DNA of 42,782 bases, from the NCBI GenBank assembly GCA_963575745.1, contig CAUYUJ010020166.1:119940-162721 (forward strand), written 5' to 3'. The position numbers and the translations under genes are program-made. Every line of letters begins with the position of its first letter. The first letter of the stretch is position 1. This document shows positions 31,311 to 41,173 of the stretch, piece by piece. Below the pieces are notes generated by a model. It was not told the DNA's origin. It did not search any database and saw nothing but the letters and a program-made list of their open reading frames with translations. This DNA is from Prorocentrum cordatum. Its lineage: Eukaryota; Sar; Dinophyceae; Prorocentrales; Prorocentraceae.

Positions 31311-32581
31311 CTAGTTAGACAATTGCGGGTAGCATGTAAAGGCACTGTCAATCAACATAATGCTCTGGAGTCTATGACCTCCTATCGCAGTCATGGCCCA
31401 GCGGTTGCGCTCCTCGCGCATGACATCGACCCTGAGCTCAACGCGGCGACGGGCGCGAGAAGCAGTCGAGCGCATGCGCGCTATAGTCCAGGCAAGGCGG
31501 ACATCACTCGCATCAGAGACAGGCGGGGTCCGCAGAAAGCTGCCCAGCTCCCCCGCAAACCACAGCGGAATATTCTTGCTCTCGGAAGAAGCGGGGCTGC
31601 ACATCAATATCGTCGACACGACGGAAATGAGATCCGAGGGCACGTCAATCGTCGAGCGCCCGACCGTCGACGTCGCGATCATCGCGCCGGCAAGAATGGC
31701 ACTGGGCAGCGAGCAGGAAATTCGATCCAGCCTAGCGGCATGGTCAATTACGCGATCCACAATTGCACGACGCGTGTTCACCTCCTGGTAAAACTCAATC
31801 AAATCAGGGAGGTGGGAGTAGAACGCTCGGGCACGATGTCGGCCCCCTGGGCCCCGCAAGCCGCCGTGCGCTTTTGGATGCCCTACTTCATCCAGAAGGC
31901 CGTTCCAGTCTCCCAACAGGACCGCGCAATGCTCAGCATGCATCGGAACATCCCGACTAGTCAATCGCAACACAAACAGGTATACATTGAAAATATCAGA
32001 GATGTTCGGCATCTGTACGTTCGTAGCGTTACACTCCTCACGCATGCCCTTCATAGTGGCGAGGAGCACCCGGCCATCTACCAGCGGGCGATGCTCAATC
32101 TCAGTAAGCAGACTCGTGCACAACTTGCTAACAACTGTGCGATTCCCTCGAGCGCAAGCACGATCAGGAAAAAACGAGGAGCCAAACGTGTGGGTCGGGA
32201 GTTGGAAAGAGATGGTCGACATCACCTGGGTGTCCGTGGGTTTTTCGGATAACAACGACATCGTAAGACGGGCAAAAACGCTCAAGCAGGGAGATGTTTC
32301 TCCTGGGCGCGGTCCTGACGGAGCGACTGAACAGGCATGATCATTCCTCCAGCATTCCACGAGCACACAGAGAAGGGAAAGGGAGGACAGAAAGGAAAAT
32401 CATACTCTCGATCGGGCACATCGCACGGTGTTGAACTAGTTAGAAGCGGTGGCAGAGGCGAAACAGGCAAATCTGCAGGAAACTGAGGCACAGACGGATC
32501 ACATGCGTCTGAGCCGCGCATCTCACTCCTAATTACGCTCCCGCCGCCCAGAAAGCATGTTTCCCTGGACGGAGTCGCCAT
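31311..32581 (-). pseudogene. LINE-B endonuclease (APE-type) domain
   Basis: A frame from an ATG at 32581 reaches FSVCSWNAGGM, the WNA/WNV start motif of endonuclease/exonuclease/phosphatase domains. The domain continues in a second frame: LLGDWNGLLDE at about residues 151-160 matches the catalytic GDxN motif, ARLDRISCSLP at 211-221 matches the R-D-R stretch, and PSDLISVV at 243-250 stands for the terminal SDH motif, whose His is replaced by Leu. In LINEs this domain nicks the target DNA. One frameshift separates the first motif from the rest, and the changed SDH suggests loss of activity. Confidence 0.7.
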
Positions 32582-32602
32582 GGGTCTCCGCCAAACGCCA
32601 TC

Positions 32603-32884
32603 CTACAGGTACGGCTTGCTCTTCGAAGCAAAATCGATGATGAAACTCATCTCTGTGCCAGTGAACTGCCACTGGTACAACACTTCTCGGTGAGGCACAA
32701 TCACAAGCTGGCTGTCTTCCGTCCTCAGCGTAAAACGCGTCCATGAGTCCTTGTCCTTGGAAATTTGAAAACGTCCTGAACCGTATTCCGAGCAGCCCAT
32801 ACGCAGGTTCCCATTCCAGGGGCCTTTGTTCGTGAGCTTGTTTTTCGTCGGTTCCCATAGGCATGAGAGAGTCGTTTTCCGCAT
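32603..32884 (-). CDS. Unidentified 93-codon open frame
   Basis: This minus-strand frame reads NKGPWNGNLRMGCSEYGSGR, FQISKDKDSWTRFTLRTEDS and QWQFTGTEMSFIIDF before a stop. It has balanced composition with aromatic and beta-strand-like spacing, unlike repeat translations here. It lies between LINE-B and a (CAT)n tract. It could be the last exon of a host gene or a 5' part of the retroelement. No family is recognised. Confidence 0.3.
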   Translation of the reverse strand: MRKTTLSCLWEPTKNKLTNKGPWNGNLRMGCSEYGSGRFQISKDKDSWTRFTLRTEDSQLVIVPHREVLYQWQFTGTEMSFIIDFASKSKPYL

Positions 32885-32910
32885 CCTCGCAGGCAGGGGG
32901 ATTTATTATT

Positions 32911-33034
<124 letters not shown>

Positions 33035-33044
33035 GCAGTCGGCC

Positions 33045-33335
33045 GCCAATGTCGGCACACCCCTCAAACGCCTCGTGGCCCCAAATGGAGCTCCACCCGC
33101 AGCCCCAATGGCAGGGTCCGCATGTGGGTGTCGCCCCCATTTTGGTACACCCTTCACAAGTGTCGTGGCCTCACAAAGAGACTTCCACCCAACGTTCAGT
33201 GATGGAGTCACACCCGTCTCGACACACCACTCGCGCGCTTCGTGGCCCCGGAAAGCTTCACAGAAGGCCCCAAAGGCACCGTCCATATGGTGGAGTCGCA
33301 CCCGTTTCAGAACACCCCTCCAAAGGCTTCTTTGT
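33045..33335. repeat. Diverged copies of the 89-bp family
   Basis: About three units can be traced by GGCACACCCCTCAAACGCCT, CGTGGCCCCAAATGGAGCTC, CAATGGCAGGGTCCGCATG and GAACACCCCTCCAAAGGC. They show the 89-bp family is also present 20 kb from its arrays, in a much more diverged form. Confidence 0.75.
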
Positions 33336-33394
33336 CAGAGGCCTCCTATACGGGGTCCGAATATATGGGGTCGAAGGCTTGCGCCGCATCGTCA

Positions 33395-33422
33395 ATGCAT
33401 CGCCGATGTATCGGCGATGCAT
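33395..33422. repeat. Perfect 13-bp inverted repeat
   Basis: ATGCATCGCCGAT, then GT, then ATCGGCGATGCAT. It lies in a short stretch that repeats GATGCATCGG and GACGTCGGC motifs (33390-33500). Confidence 0.9.
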
Positions 33423-33553
33423 CGGTGACGTCGGCAATGCAGCGGCGACGTCGGCGCAGGGAAACGCGATCTCCACGTCTAGCCGCGCCGTCGATGCATC
33501 GGCGAGGCGGCGCCATCCTCCGACCCCATCGACTTGGACCCCATTTAGGAGGC

Positions 33554-34063
33554 CTAGATCTGCCCCCCCCCCCGGAGCGGCAGCGTGGGGCGGCGCGTGC
33601 CCACAGACGCCCGTAGCACCGAGCTGGGCCACGGCGCGCGGGGGGCTACGGCGAGGCGGCCGGGCCCAGCCCGGCCGGACCGCGGGCCCTCGGGGCGGCC
33701 ACTCGGCGGCCCGCGGCACCGAGGAAGGCCGCACCGCGGCCGTGCGCACGGCGCAGATGGCCTGCGCGGCCGCCCCGTCAGCAGCGGCCCGGGCCGCAGA
33801 GGCGGCGCGCGACGCGGGGGCAAACGCCCTGCACCGGGCCCCGCGTGCCGGCTGGCTCGGGCCCCGCCGCGCTGCCCCAAGGGCCCAAGGGGGGACAAGG
33901 GGCGGCGTGGCCAGCGCCGCGGGCGCAGCTGGAACCGCAGGCGGCGCGCGCGCGCGCGCCCTCGGCCGCCGCGCGGCCGCAGCGTCACCAGCCCGATCTC
34001 CACTCGCTCGTGGCGGTTCGCCGCGCAGCTAGCGGCCAGGAGAACTGCGGCCTCATGCGCCAC
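33554..34063 (-). pseudogene. LINE-C C-terminal tail
   Basis: Continues from the RNase H domain in another frame: AHEAAVLLAASCAANRHERV then EIGLVTLRPRG. After that it becomes Arg/Pro/Gly-rich and ends near a run of C at 33560. No zinc motif is visible. Confidence 0.35.
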
Positions 34064-34786
34064 AAACTCCTCCGCGACCAGGAGGCGCTGGGCCGCGACG
34101 TGCGGCAGCGGGCAACCAGCAGCCGCATTGGTCGGGCAACATATTGGACCTCCAGTTCACCGCCGCGACCGCAGCGCCATCGCATCGACGAGCCGTGCCG
34201 ATAACAGCGGCCGCGCCGTGAGCTTCAATCCACGTGAGCTTGCCCGAAGTAGCCAGCCCAGAGAGGTCGCCATCAACCACGGTGGCAACCCATGACCACA
34301 CTTGGGCCAATATCCTGGAGGCCGTGGTGGCTTGTACCGTTCTGGCTGCGGCCGCTGACAGGGTCGAGCGGCAGTCCGTCCGGATGGACGGCGGCACGAT
34401 GGCGACGGAGAGCACCAGGAGGACGTTCCAAAGCTCGGCAGCTGCCGCGGTGCGACTCCACGGCGGCGGCGCTGCATTGCCCCACGCGACAAGGTCCCCG
34501 TCGGCCGACACGACGACGATGGCGCAGCCGATACGCCGCAATTCCCACCGCGGCCCGTACTTCATGGACCCGTCCGTGTACCAGCAGAGGTCCGTGCGGC
34601 TCTCGTCTGGCGGCCCAGGATTCCACCGGAAGCCATCCTCCACCTGCAGCGCTGGCCGCGGCAACCGGAGAGCGAGCAAACTTCCCGTCCGGAGAAATGC
34701 CAAACGGGCCTCCAGGAGCGGGGAAACGAGTCTGTCGCACTCCTCGGGCGGGTCGGGCCACCCGTCTGGGGGCAGCGAGGAGGCCG

Positions 34787-34839
<53 letters not shown>

Positions 34840-34883
34840 GGCGGTGCTGCAGAATGCCAAGGGCAGCACCGCAGAGCTGGCAA
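34053..34883 (-). pseudogene. LINE-C RNase H domain
   Basis: Residues about 101-251 form a type I RNase H domain. WYTDGSMKYGP supplies the first Asp (about 104), AAAELWNVLL the Glu (about 150), IRTDCRSTL the second Asp (about 170), LTWIEAHGAAA the His (about 222) and NWRSNMLPDQ the last Asp (about 251). In LINEs this domain removes RNA from the RNA-DNA hybrid. The core is in one frame without stops, so it is much better kept than other LINE parts here. The first 35 residues come from the (CA)n repeat and hairpin cassette and are not original coding sequence, so the start is artificial. Confidence 0.75.
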
Positions 34884-34884
34884 C
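34783..34884. repeat. (CA)n plus hairpin cassette, copy 1
   Basis: About 27 CA dinucleotides (34783-34837) are followed by GGTGCTGC, a 12-base loop and GCAGCACC, then GCAGAGCTGGCAAC. The same (CA)n plus hairpin plus CAGAGCTGGCAAC recurs at 35925-36023. In LINE-C it lies at the edge of the RNase H frame. Confidence 0.8.
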
Positions 34885-34889
34885 GTCGA

Positions 34890-35836
34890 TCAATCCAGCC
34901 ATCTGCGTTCGGCAGTTTGGCGATCCGTCCCTGCGGCCACTGCCCGCCCGTGACTGCTCAGAGGAGCTGCGAGCGACAGCGCCGCGTCCACTGTGGCACC
35001 GTGCTGCAAGGCTTCCCACGCCTTTTTTTGAGCAGCAGCCCAGTCGGGCGGTTGACCAGCAGCGTGAGCATCTCGGTCTGCGCTGGGGCGCGCACGTCGG
35101 GATCCCCAGCGGTGAGAGAGGGGAGCGTGGTGGCCACCCTTCGGGTGCGCCGTTGGTCCCAGGACCCGCACACGGCAGCGGCGACCCTCACAGGGGACAC
35201 GAGGGTGAAGTCAAGCGCCTCGCCGATATCGTCACAGAAGTACCTGGAGGATGCGCCGGTCCAGCCAAGAGCGTCAAGCAGCGGCGGTGCGGGGCCTGCG
35301 GCAGCCGACCAAGGGGGCCAGCCCTGGGCAACGACGCGCTGCGATCGATGCCGCGCGAAGCCGAAGATTCGGCGGTGGACAAACTTCCCTTTAGTAAACC
35401 TCCCCTTAGTGAAAACGGCATAATATAAGACCGAAGCCGACGGACCCGGGCCCGCAAAAACGACGGCCGCGCCGCCCTCTCGCAAACCGAAAACGGCCAA
35501 TTTCTTCATCGACTTGTCAGGGCCAAGCTCCGAGGAGGGTGCCCAATGCAGCCAGTACGCCAGACCCCAGTGTCGTGACGGCGTTGCGTGCGCCGCATGC
35601 GCGGAGACCAGCGTGGCGCCCCCGGCGACCGGCACAGCGAAGAGACCACGTCGACGTTGCGATGAGCCCCCGGCGGCGGGGCCGCGCTCGGGGCAGCAGC
35701 CCTCACGCTGTGCAAGTGCGTGTTGGACGCTCCGACGGTGTCGACGCCGCAGGGCATGCCAGAACTTGCCGTGGCTCTCGCCACGTGTGTCACGTCGACG
35801 CGCTGGCGGCGAAGGGCGCGTGTCCGTGGAACGCAT
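34890..35836 (-). pseudogene. LINE-C region upstream of RNase H
   Basis: Three overlapping minus-strand frames carry pieces such as ARATASSGMPCGVDTVGASN, LAYWLHWAPSSELGPDKSMK and PPDWAAAQKKAWEALQHGAT. Their order and composition resemble the region between RT and RNase H in dinoflagellate LINEs, but no catalytic motif is present. At least two frameshifts divide it. Confidence 0.4.
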
Positions 35837-35859
35837 TGCTGGAACGCTCTGAGGGGATT

Positions 35860-35937
35860 CTTGGAGCTACACCGGATGCCCTAAAGGCACCGTCCACATG
35901 GTGGAATCACCCCCTTCTTGGCACACAAACACACACT

Positions 35938-35969
<32 letters not shown>

Positions 35970-36190
35970 CACACACACGGCTGTGCTGCAGAGTACCAAG
36001 GGCAGCACCGCAGAGCTGGCAACCGGATTCTAAAGGCACCGTCCACATGGTGGCGTCACACCTTTCTTGTCACACAAACACACACACACTTCACGTTTCG
36101 TAGCTCCATAGGGATTTCCATCTAAGGCCCAATCATCACCGCTCACATGGCGGCGTCCCATCCATGTCGGCACGCCCCTCCCACGCTTGG
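35860..36190. repeat. Diverged 89-bp family copies around the CA cassette
   Basis: AAAGGCACCGTCCACATGGT occurs twice, each followed by a TCAC and TTCTTG-CACACAAACACA stretch. A third relic at 36093-36185 keeps CACGTTTCGTAGCTCCATAG and CACATGGCGGCGTCCCATC. They align with the 89-bp unit. Confidence 0.7.
35925..36023. repeat. (CA)n plus hairpin cassette, copy 2
   Basis: Interrupted CA repeats, then GTGCTGC-loop-GCAGCAC (35983-36008) and CGCAGAGCTGGCAAC. It is flanked on both sides by related relics of the 89-bp family carrying AAAGGCACCGTCCACATGGT (35884 and 36034). Confidence 0.8.
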
Positions 36191-36327
36191 CGCTCCACCG
36201 AGGTGGAGACTCACAATTTCCGGTACTCCTTGCTGCATCTGGTTGGGCCTTTCGCGAAGGTAATGTTTCCAGAGCTCGGGGCCGTCCAGACCAAGCCTGT
36301 CGCGAGCATTGAGGCGAGAGCACGATT

Positions 36328-36488
36328 GAAGGGGCCCCAGGACACACAAATAAATACACAGAGATAAAACTATTCCCCATATTTTCCCATGCTTCTGGGT
36401 TTTTGTCTTCCCCCCCACTCCCCATATTTTCCCATATTTTCTTGGGAATCGAAGATTAATTGTGTCTGTGTGTTTTTTCCCCTCCTGA
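36328..36488. mobile_element. Dispersed 164-bp element, copy 2
   Basis: It aligns over its whole length with 8134-8297 (GAAGGGGCCCCAGGACACAC at the start, GATTAATTGTGTCTG and CCCCTCCTGA at the end). It is flanked by ACGATT at 36322-36327 and 36489-36494. The interior has two copies of CCATATTTTC. Confidence 0.75.
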
Positions 36489-36909
36489 ACGATTCCTGCA
36501 TAGACTGTGAGGGAATCTCAGACTCCGGGGGGTCCCGTCCTAGGAGGCGGTCTCCAGGGCTCCCCGTCCCCCGTGTGGGACTCTGCTGTGGGCTCTTCTT
36601 TTTTTTTCTCACCCACATCAGAACCCTCCAGCGAGGTGTTGCAATGCGGGGAGCAGCGAGGCACCAGGAGGTCTGGGGAGGATGCTGGCCCTCTGGCGAA
36701 ATCCCACCCCGCGGGGAAGAGAAACGAGGCGCCAGATGTCTGAGGAGGCTGCTGGGGCTGCTGCCGCCGCTGCGCCGCCCTCTCCTCTCCAGGGACGGGC
36801 GGGGGGGCAGCAGAAGAGTCCCCCGCCGGCCGACGCCGGACGAGCCGCATCGTGCGGTCCGTGTGGTGTCTCTTACTTCTCCCAATCTTGAGCAGGGATT
36901 GACTGGCCC

Positions 36910-37102
36910 GGCATTCCTATGGTCCTACCACGAAATGCTCTTCGAACCCCCAAATGTTCTCAGAAGAGAAACAGTGCTCTTAGAACATGAACCCGATGTG
37001 ATACAGCAAGACCGTCCCAGCCAGAAGCGTTCTAAGGCCAACCATTTCGTGGGAACTACAACAAGTTCTGAGAACAGTGTTTGGTAGGCCTATAGGCACG
37101 CC
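36910..37102. mobile_element. Possible inverted-repeat element (193 bp)
   Basis: The ends GGCATTCCTATGGTCCTACC and, in reverse complement of the right end, GGCGTGCCTATAGGCCTACC agree at 15 or 16 of 20 positions. CCACGAAATG near the left has CATTTCGTGG near the right. I could not find a target duplication, and the inner boxes are not in mirror order, so this is either an old MITE or a chance palindrome. Confidence 0.4.
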
Positions 37103-37328
37103 AGGACGCTTCGCCACTGCTTGACAATAAGTCTTCGGAGTCCTTCTCCGGTCCATCCAGGAGAATCGCCACACACCTAAGCTTTCGGAGCTCCGAGCCA
37201 ATCTCTCGGACCTGCGCGGGGCCTCCTCGAGGCGGCGCCTCCGGCGCCGCCCCATGCGGCAGGAAGGTGGGCCCAGCGCGGATGCAAGAGAAAGCCGCGA
37301 GGACCTCCGGCTTGGTATATCTGCTTCA

Positions 37329-37505
37329 AGAAAAACAGAAGGGGCCCTGGGACACACACATGAATACACACAAATAAGTGGATTCCCAATCTTTTCACAT
37401 ATGTTCTGGGTTTTTGTCTTCCCCCCCGCTTCCCATATTTTCTATAATATTTTTTGTGGAATCGACGATCAATTGTGTCTGTGTGTTTTTTCCCCTCCTG
37501 ATAGT
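37329..37505. mobile_element. Dispersed 164-bp element, copy 3
   Basis: Third copy, starting with an extra AGAAAAACAG before AAGGGGCCCTGGGACACAC and ending CCCCTCCTGATAGT. It is flanked by TGCTTCA at 37322-37328 and 37506-37512. Target duplications of 5, 6 and 7 bp in the three copies point to a retrotransposition-like mechanism with variable nick spacing. Confidence 0.75.
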
Positions 37506-37512
37506 TGCTTCA

Positions 37513-38140
37513 CGGAAAATGCGCGGGGACCTCCCGGCTGCCGCTGCGGCGCCGCTCTCCTTTCTGAGCGTCGTTCACCCGACCCCTGCCCCCATGGGCG
37601 TGCCGGGGCCCCACCTGGCGATGTACCCCCCCGGATGGACATGTAGGCTGCCTCCTGCGGGTTTCGAGGCGCATGTCCCCAACTGGGGTGCTGAAGTGGT
37701 GGCGGTCTGGATGGGGATGGGGATCGGGATGCGCAGGGGTCGGTCAAACGATGCTGAGCTCTCCTTCCGGGGACGGGCGGGGAAGCGGAGAAAGCCCGCC
37801 TGCCAGCGGCAGAGAAGCCGCCGGGGCGCCCGGGGGCCCGGAGCTCTTGGATCTGTGCTGGGCCCTCCTCCCCGGAACTCCGCGCGCCACTGGCGGCGCC
37901 ACCGGAAGGGCCCCACGCCGATCCAAGCAATCCGCGCGGACCTCCGAGAGAGGACGCTCATGCCGGTCTTTGCCCTCGGGAGGACGCCCGCCGCGCCCCC
38001 CCAGTCGCAGGCGCGGTCTGGTCCTGCTCCTTCCCTTTCTTCTTCTGCGGCGGCGCCTGCCAGTGGGGAGAGAAGGGGAAGGAGGACTAGACGATCAGAC
38101 GCCGCTAAATACTCGTTTGTCTCGCCCCCCACCACCACAG
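37513..38140. other. GC-rich region with no recognised gene
   Basis: Long frames on both strands but no domain. Segments near 37180-37300 and 37830-37960 contain GGACCTCCG and CGCGCGGA boxes beside GGCGCC palindromes and loosely resemble the spacer of the foldback at 41420-41500. The stretch 36495-36909 likewise holds nothing recognised. Confidence 0.35.
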
Positions 38141-38142
38141 CA

Positions 38143-38744
38143 TCCCTCTCCTCCTCCTCCTCCTCCTCCTCCTCCTCCTCCTCCTCCTCCTCCTCCTCCT
38201 CCTCGTCCTCCTCCTCCTCAGTTTCCTCCTCCAACTCCTCCTCATCCTCCTCCTCCTCCTTCTCCTCCTCCTCCTCCTCGTCCTCCCCCTCCTCCTCCTC
38301 CTCCTCCTCCTCCTCCTCCTCCTCCTCCTCCTCCTCCTCCTTACACCTCCTCCCCTCCTCCTCCTTCTCCTCCTCCAATTTCCTCCTCCAACTCCTCCCC
38401 ATCCCCCCTACTCCTTCTCCTCCTTCTGTTTCCTCCTCTCCTCCTCCTCCTCCTCCTCGTCGTCGTTGTCCTACTCCCCCCTCCTGCTGCTTCCTCCTCC
38501 TCCTCCTCCTCCTCCTCCTCCTCCTCTCCTCCTCCTCCTCCTCTTCCTCCCCCTGTTCCCAAACTCCTTCTCTTCCTCCTCCTTCTCCTCCTCTTCCTCC
38601 TCCTCCTCCTCCTCCTCCTCCTCCTCCTCCTCCTTGTCGCCCTCCTCCTTCTCCCCCTCCTGCTCCTGCTCCTCCTCCTCCTCCTCCTCCTCCTCATCAT
38701 CATCATCATCATCATCATCATCAGCATCATCAGCATCATCATCA

Positions 38745-38809
<65 letters not shown>

Positions 38810-38810
38810 G

Positions 38811-38861
<51 letters not shown>

Positions 38862-38890
38862 CCTCCTCCTCCTCCTCCTCCTCATGTTTG
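38143..38890. repeat. Phase-coherent (CCT)n - (CAT)n - (CCT)n tract
   Basis: TCC triplets run from 38143 to about 38692, change to TCA triplets until about 38860 (with CAGCAT interruptions), then return to TCC until about 38883. The triplet phase mostly continues through both changes, so the CAT core probably arose by base change inside a TCC tract. No gene. Confidence 0.95.
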
Positions 38891-39530
38891 CCCCTCCTCC
38901 TCCTCCGCTTCCTCCTCCTCCCCTTCATCGTGTTCCTTCTCGGTCGGTCGCTCTGCGGATATGGGTGTAGGCACACGTCACCCATGCGATTGTAACAAGC
39001 GTGAAACAGGTGGGGCAGCAACAAGGTCGAGACGTCCAGGAGCTGAGACTACACAAACAGCTCGCTCGGTCTCCACCTGCCCTGGTGGGCTCAACAGCGT
39101 GTGAGTCACACGCAACGCACGACGAGCCAGGCTCGAGGAGGCAAACCGTAGCAGGTGGTTCCACCATTGGCGGCCTCGTGGGAGCCTGGAAGGCGGTGGC
39201 CACAACAACAGCAGCAAAGGACGCGACGGCAGCAGCGGCCAGCAGAGTTGGGAACAACACGCGGGGGGTGCCATGTAACTCTGGTCCACCCTCTCAATGC
39301 GTGGATGGGCTCCCTGACCAGCACGGACAACCAATCCAGGCACGCGAACAAGCAGGAGCGAGCCGAACGCTCCTGTCATCGTCGCGTGCCCAGGCCCTGG
39401 GGGCATGCGTCCACACCCGTCTGCTCACTGAACCGAGAGATCCAGGGTGGACCACATCCCGAGACCTGCAGGGCCAGGGAGGGGGGGGGGGGGGGGGGGG
39501 CAGGCACCAAAGGCCGGGAGTACCCAACTT
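38891..39530. other. Region with no recognised gene; poly-G run
   Basis: Frames of 140-180 codons on both strands without a domain. An uninterrupted run of about 20 G lies at about 39480-39500. On the minus strand it could be the worn 3' part of LINE-D. Confidence 0.4.
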
Positions 39531-40373
39531 TCAGCTCCCATGAAGCAGGGTCGCCGCCGACATGACGGTGACGTTGTCCTCCAGCACTTCTTGGTGCGCC
39601 CTCTCCCCCAGCGTAGGGGCACCGAAGAGGGCATCGGGAGCTCTCGGCGGAGACGCTGCCTCCTGCGACGTGGTGCGGCCAGAAGGAGCGAAGAGAAGGG
39701 CAACAGAGGATGGCGGCAACCGAGCCTTGTCAACAAGCAAGGGTCCAGCCGTCCATCTGTTCCCTCCACCGTTGGGGTCGATCACAGTGCGGGCAATCAC
39801 CGATTTCAAAGGAGTGGCACGAACCGCCTGTCTCCAGGCCTGCACACAATGGCAACAGCACTCGCTCGACCTCACGAGAGGGAGCAGGTGCCTGCGGTGA
39901 ACTTCAAGGAGCCGGGGAAGCACGCGAGAGGGGGGGCCCAAAGAGGGGCAGGGGCAGGGACCAGGGGCACGAACGCCACCGGGGGGGGGGGGGGGCGGGG
40001 GGCCCAACCAGGGGGGGCAACCAGGCGGTCCAATCACGCGGCAGGGAGCGCGCCTGGCATGGATGTCACGCTGACTAGCCTGTCCCTCCTGGCGCGCGGT
40101 TTCCCGTTCTTCCTGGGGCGGGGTGGCGGTTGCGGTGACGCAGAGCCATACGGCACCTGCTGGCCGCGCACCAGTGCTTGGCCAACCGAGCGGAGTTGCC
40201 AAACATTGCGAACGCAGACCTGGCAGGTCCCCCCACCGCGAAGTCATACGGCGTGGATCTTGATCGATTGGTCTCAGTGATGCGCGCGCGCATGAGCGCA
40301 CTCGTGGCAACCACATGGACAACGTCGGCGCACACAAAGCCTGCGGGCGGGGGCAAGGTCGGAGGGCGGGCAC
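39531..40373 (-). pseudogene. Possible LINE-D C-terminal remnant
   Basis: A 280-codon minus-strand frame. The central part is low-complexity and contains a C run. The last third (AVRATPLKSVIARTVIDPNG, PLLVDKARLPPSSVALLFAP) is more protein-like but matches no family I know. Assigned to LINE-D only by position and strand. Confidence 0.25.
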
Positions 40374-40748
40374 GTTGGGTGTGGGGAAGCACGTTGTTAA
40401 TCATCCGCTCAAACCTCTTAGCATCGTGCTTCAAAGAGGCAGCACGCTTAGCGCGCTCCACCACCAGCTGCACCAGCGCCTGGTAAGAACTGGGAGAATC
40501 GCGCGCAAACTTGACCCAACGCATTATGCAGTGCCCCTCAAAGACAGGGCGGTCGGATCCACGGAGGAGAGTTCCGCCCCACCTGCAACTGTCCTGAAGC
40601 AGAGACCCCCAACTTTTAGGAGAGTTGAGCTCCACGTCCAGAAAGAGTCCTCAGGGAGGGGTGGTGGTGCCAGGAGCCTAGCCATGTAACGAAGACGGCA
40701 GATACGCACCACATCATCAACGTGCAACCGCTCCGCACGCGCCAGCAC
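40075..40748 (-). pseudogene. LINE-D post-RT fragments
   Basis: One frame reads LHVDDVVRICRLRYMARLLA followed by a spaced Trp (FWTWSS), resembling the xxRLRYLxxLL helix found after RT in dinoflagellate LINEs. The next frame reads MRWVKFARDSPSSYQALVQL, then VVERAKRAASLKHDAKRFER, a helical basic stretch. The expected terminal zinc motif is not clear. Confidence 0.5.
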
Positions 40749-40932
40749 GTCCTGGCAGGCAAGGTGGGGGTCCTGTGCGTCGTTGCGGAATTAGAGTCGC
40801 AGCGCGCTCCTGCGGATGGCCCCCGTGTGGCATTTCTCGCCCTTGCATGCTGCTGGAAGGTGAGGATCGGCCGAGCGGAGGCAGAATAGAGAAGTCGTGG
40901 GGCCCAACGAGCCTCAGCACGGGTGACTTTCT

Positions 40933-41063
40933 GAGGAGGAGGAGGAGGAGGAGGAGGAGGAGGAGGAGGAGGGAGGAGGAGAAGGAGGGAGGAGGAGGAG
41001 GGGGAGGAGGAGGAGGAGAGGAAGGAGGAGGAGGAGAGGAGGGGGCGGAGGAGGAGGGCAACG
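40933..41063. repeat. (GGA)n microsatellite
   Basis: Purine triplets between the left arm of the foldback and the LINE-D fragments. Arg/Gly/Glu and Pro/Leu/Ser frames here are repeat translation. Confidence 0.95.
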
Positions 41064-41173
41064 CCGCGCGATGTGCAGTGACCTTGCGCACGGGGCGCAG
41101 AGAGCCACGGGCAGTGGCCGCACCACGATCCCTGAGCACGTCTGCGCGCGAGCAACTTCTGAGGACATGCCAC

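Larger units (their letters stand above)
29054..32581 (-). mobile_element. LINE-B: decayed non-LTR retrotransposon
   Basis: In minus-strand order the region shows an N-terminal segment with an endonuclease start motif, an endonuclease body, a linker, a reverse transcriptase core, the post-RT domain and a C-terminal DDVIHYARYC motif. This is the order of a LINE ORF2-type polyprotein. Stops and frame changes break it into at least six pieces. Its sequence differs enough from LINE-A to be a separate family. Ends are approximate. Confidence 0.7.
33554..35836 (-). mobile_element. LINE-C: 3' part of a non-LTR retrotransposon
   Basis: On the minus strand a C-terminal region (35836-34890) is followed by a well-preserved RNase H domain (34883-34053) and a Gly/Arg/Pro-rich tail down to 33554. 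No endonuclease or RT core is seen, so this is a 5'-truncated copy or its 5' part lies elsewhere. 5' truncation is common for LINEs. The frame changes at the start of the RNase H part, where a (CA)n repeat has entered. Confidence 0.6.

Noticed and set aside
36601-36612. Poly-T run as a terminator or poly-A signal
   Set aside because: It is a short homopolymer in a region without a recognised gene, and nothing supports a function.
37378-38970. A 530-codon plus-strand open frame
   Set aside because: Most of it is CCT and CAT microsatellite translation; the N-terminal part begins inside copy 3 of the 164-bp element and shows no domain.
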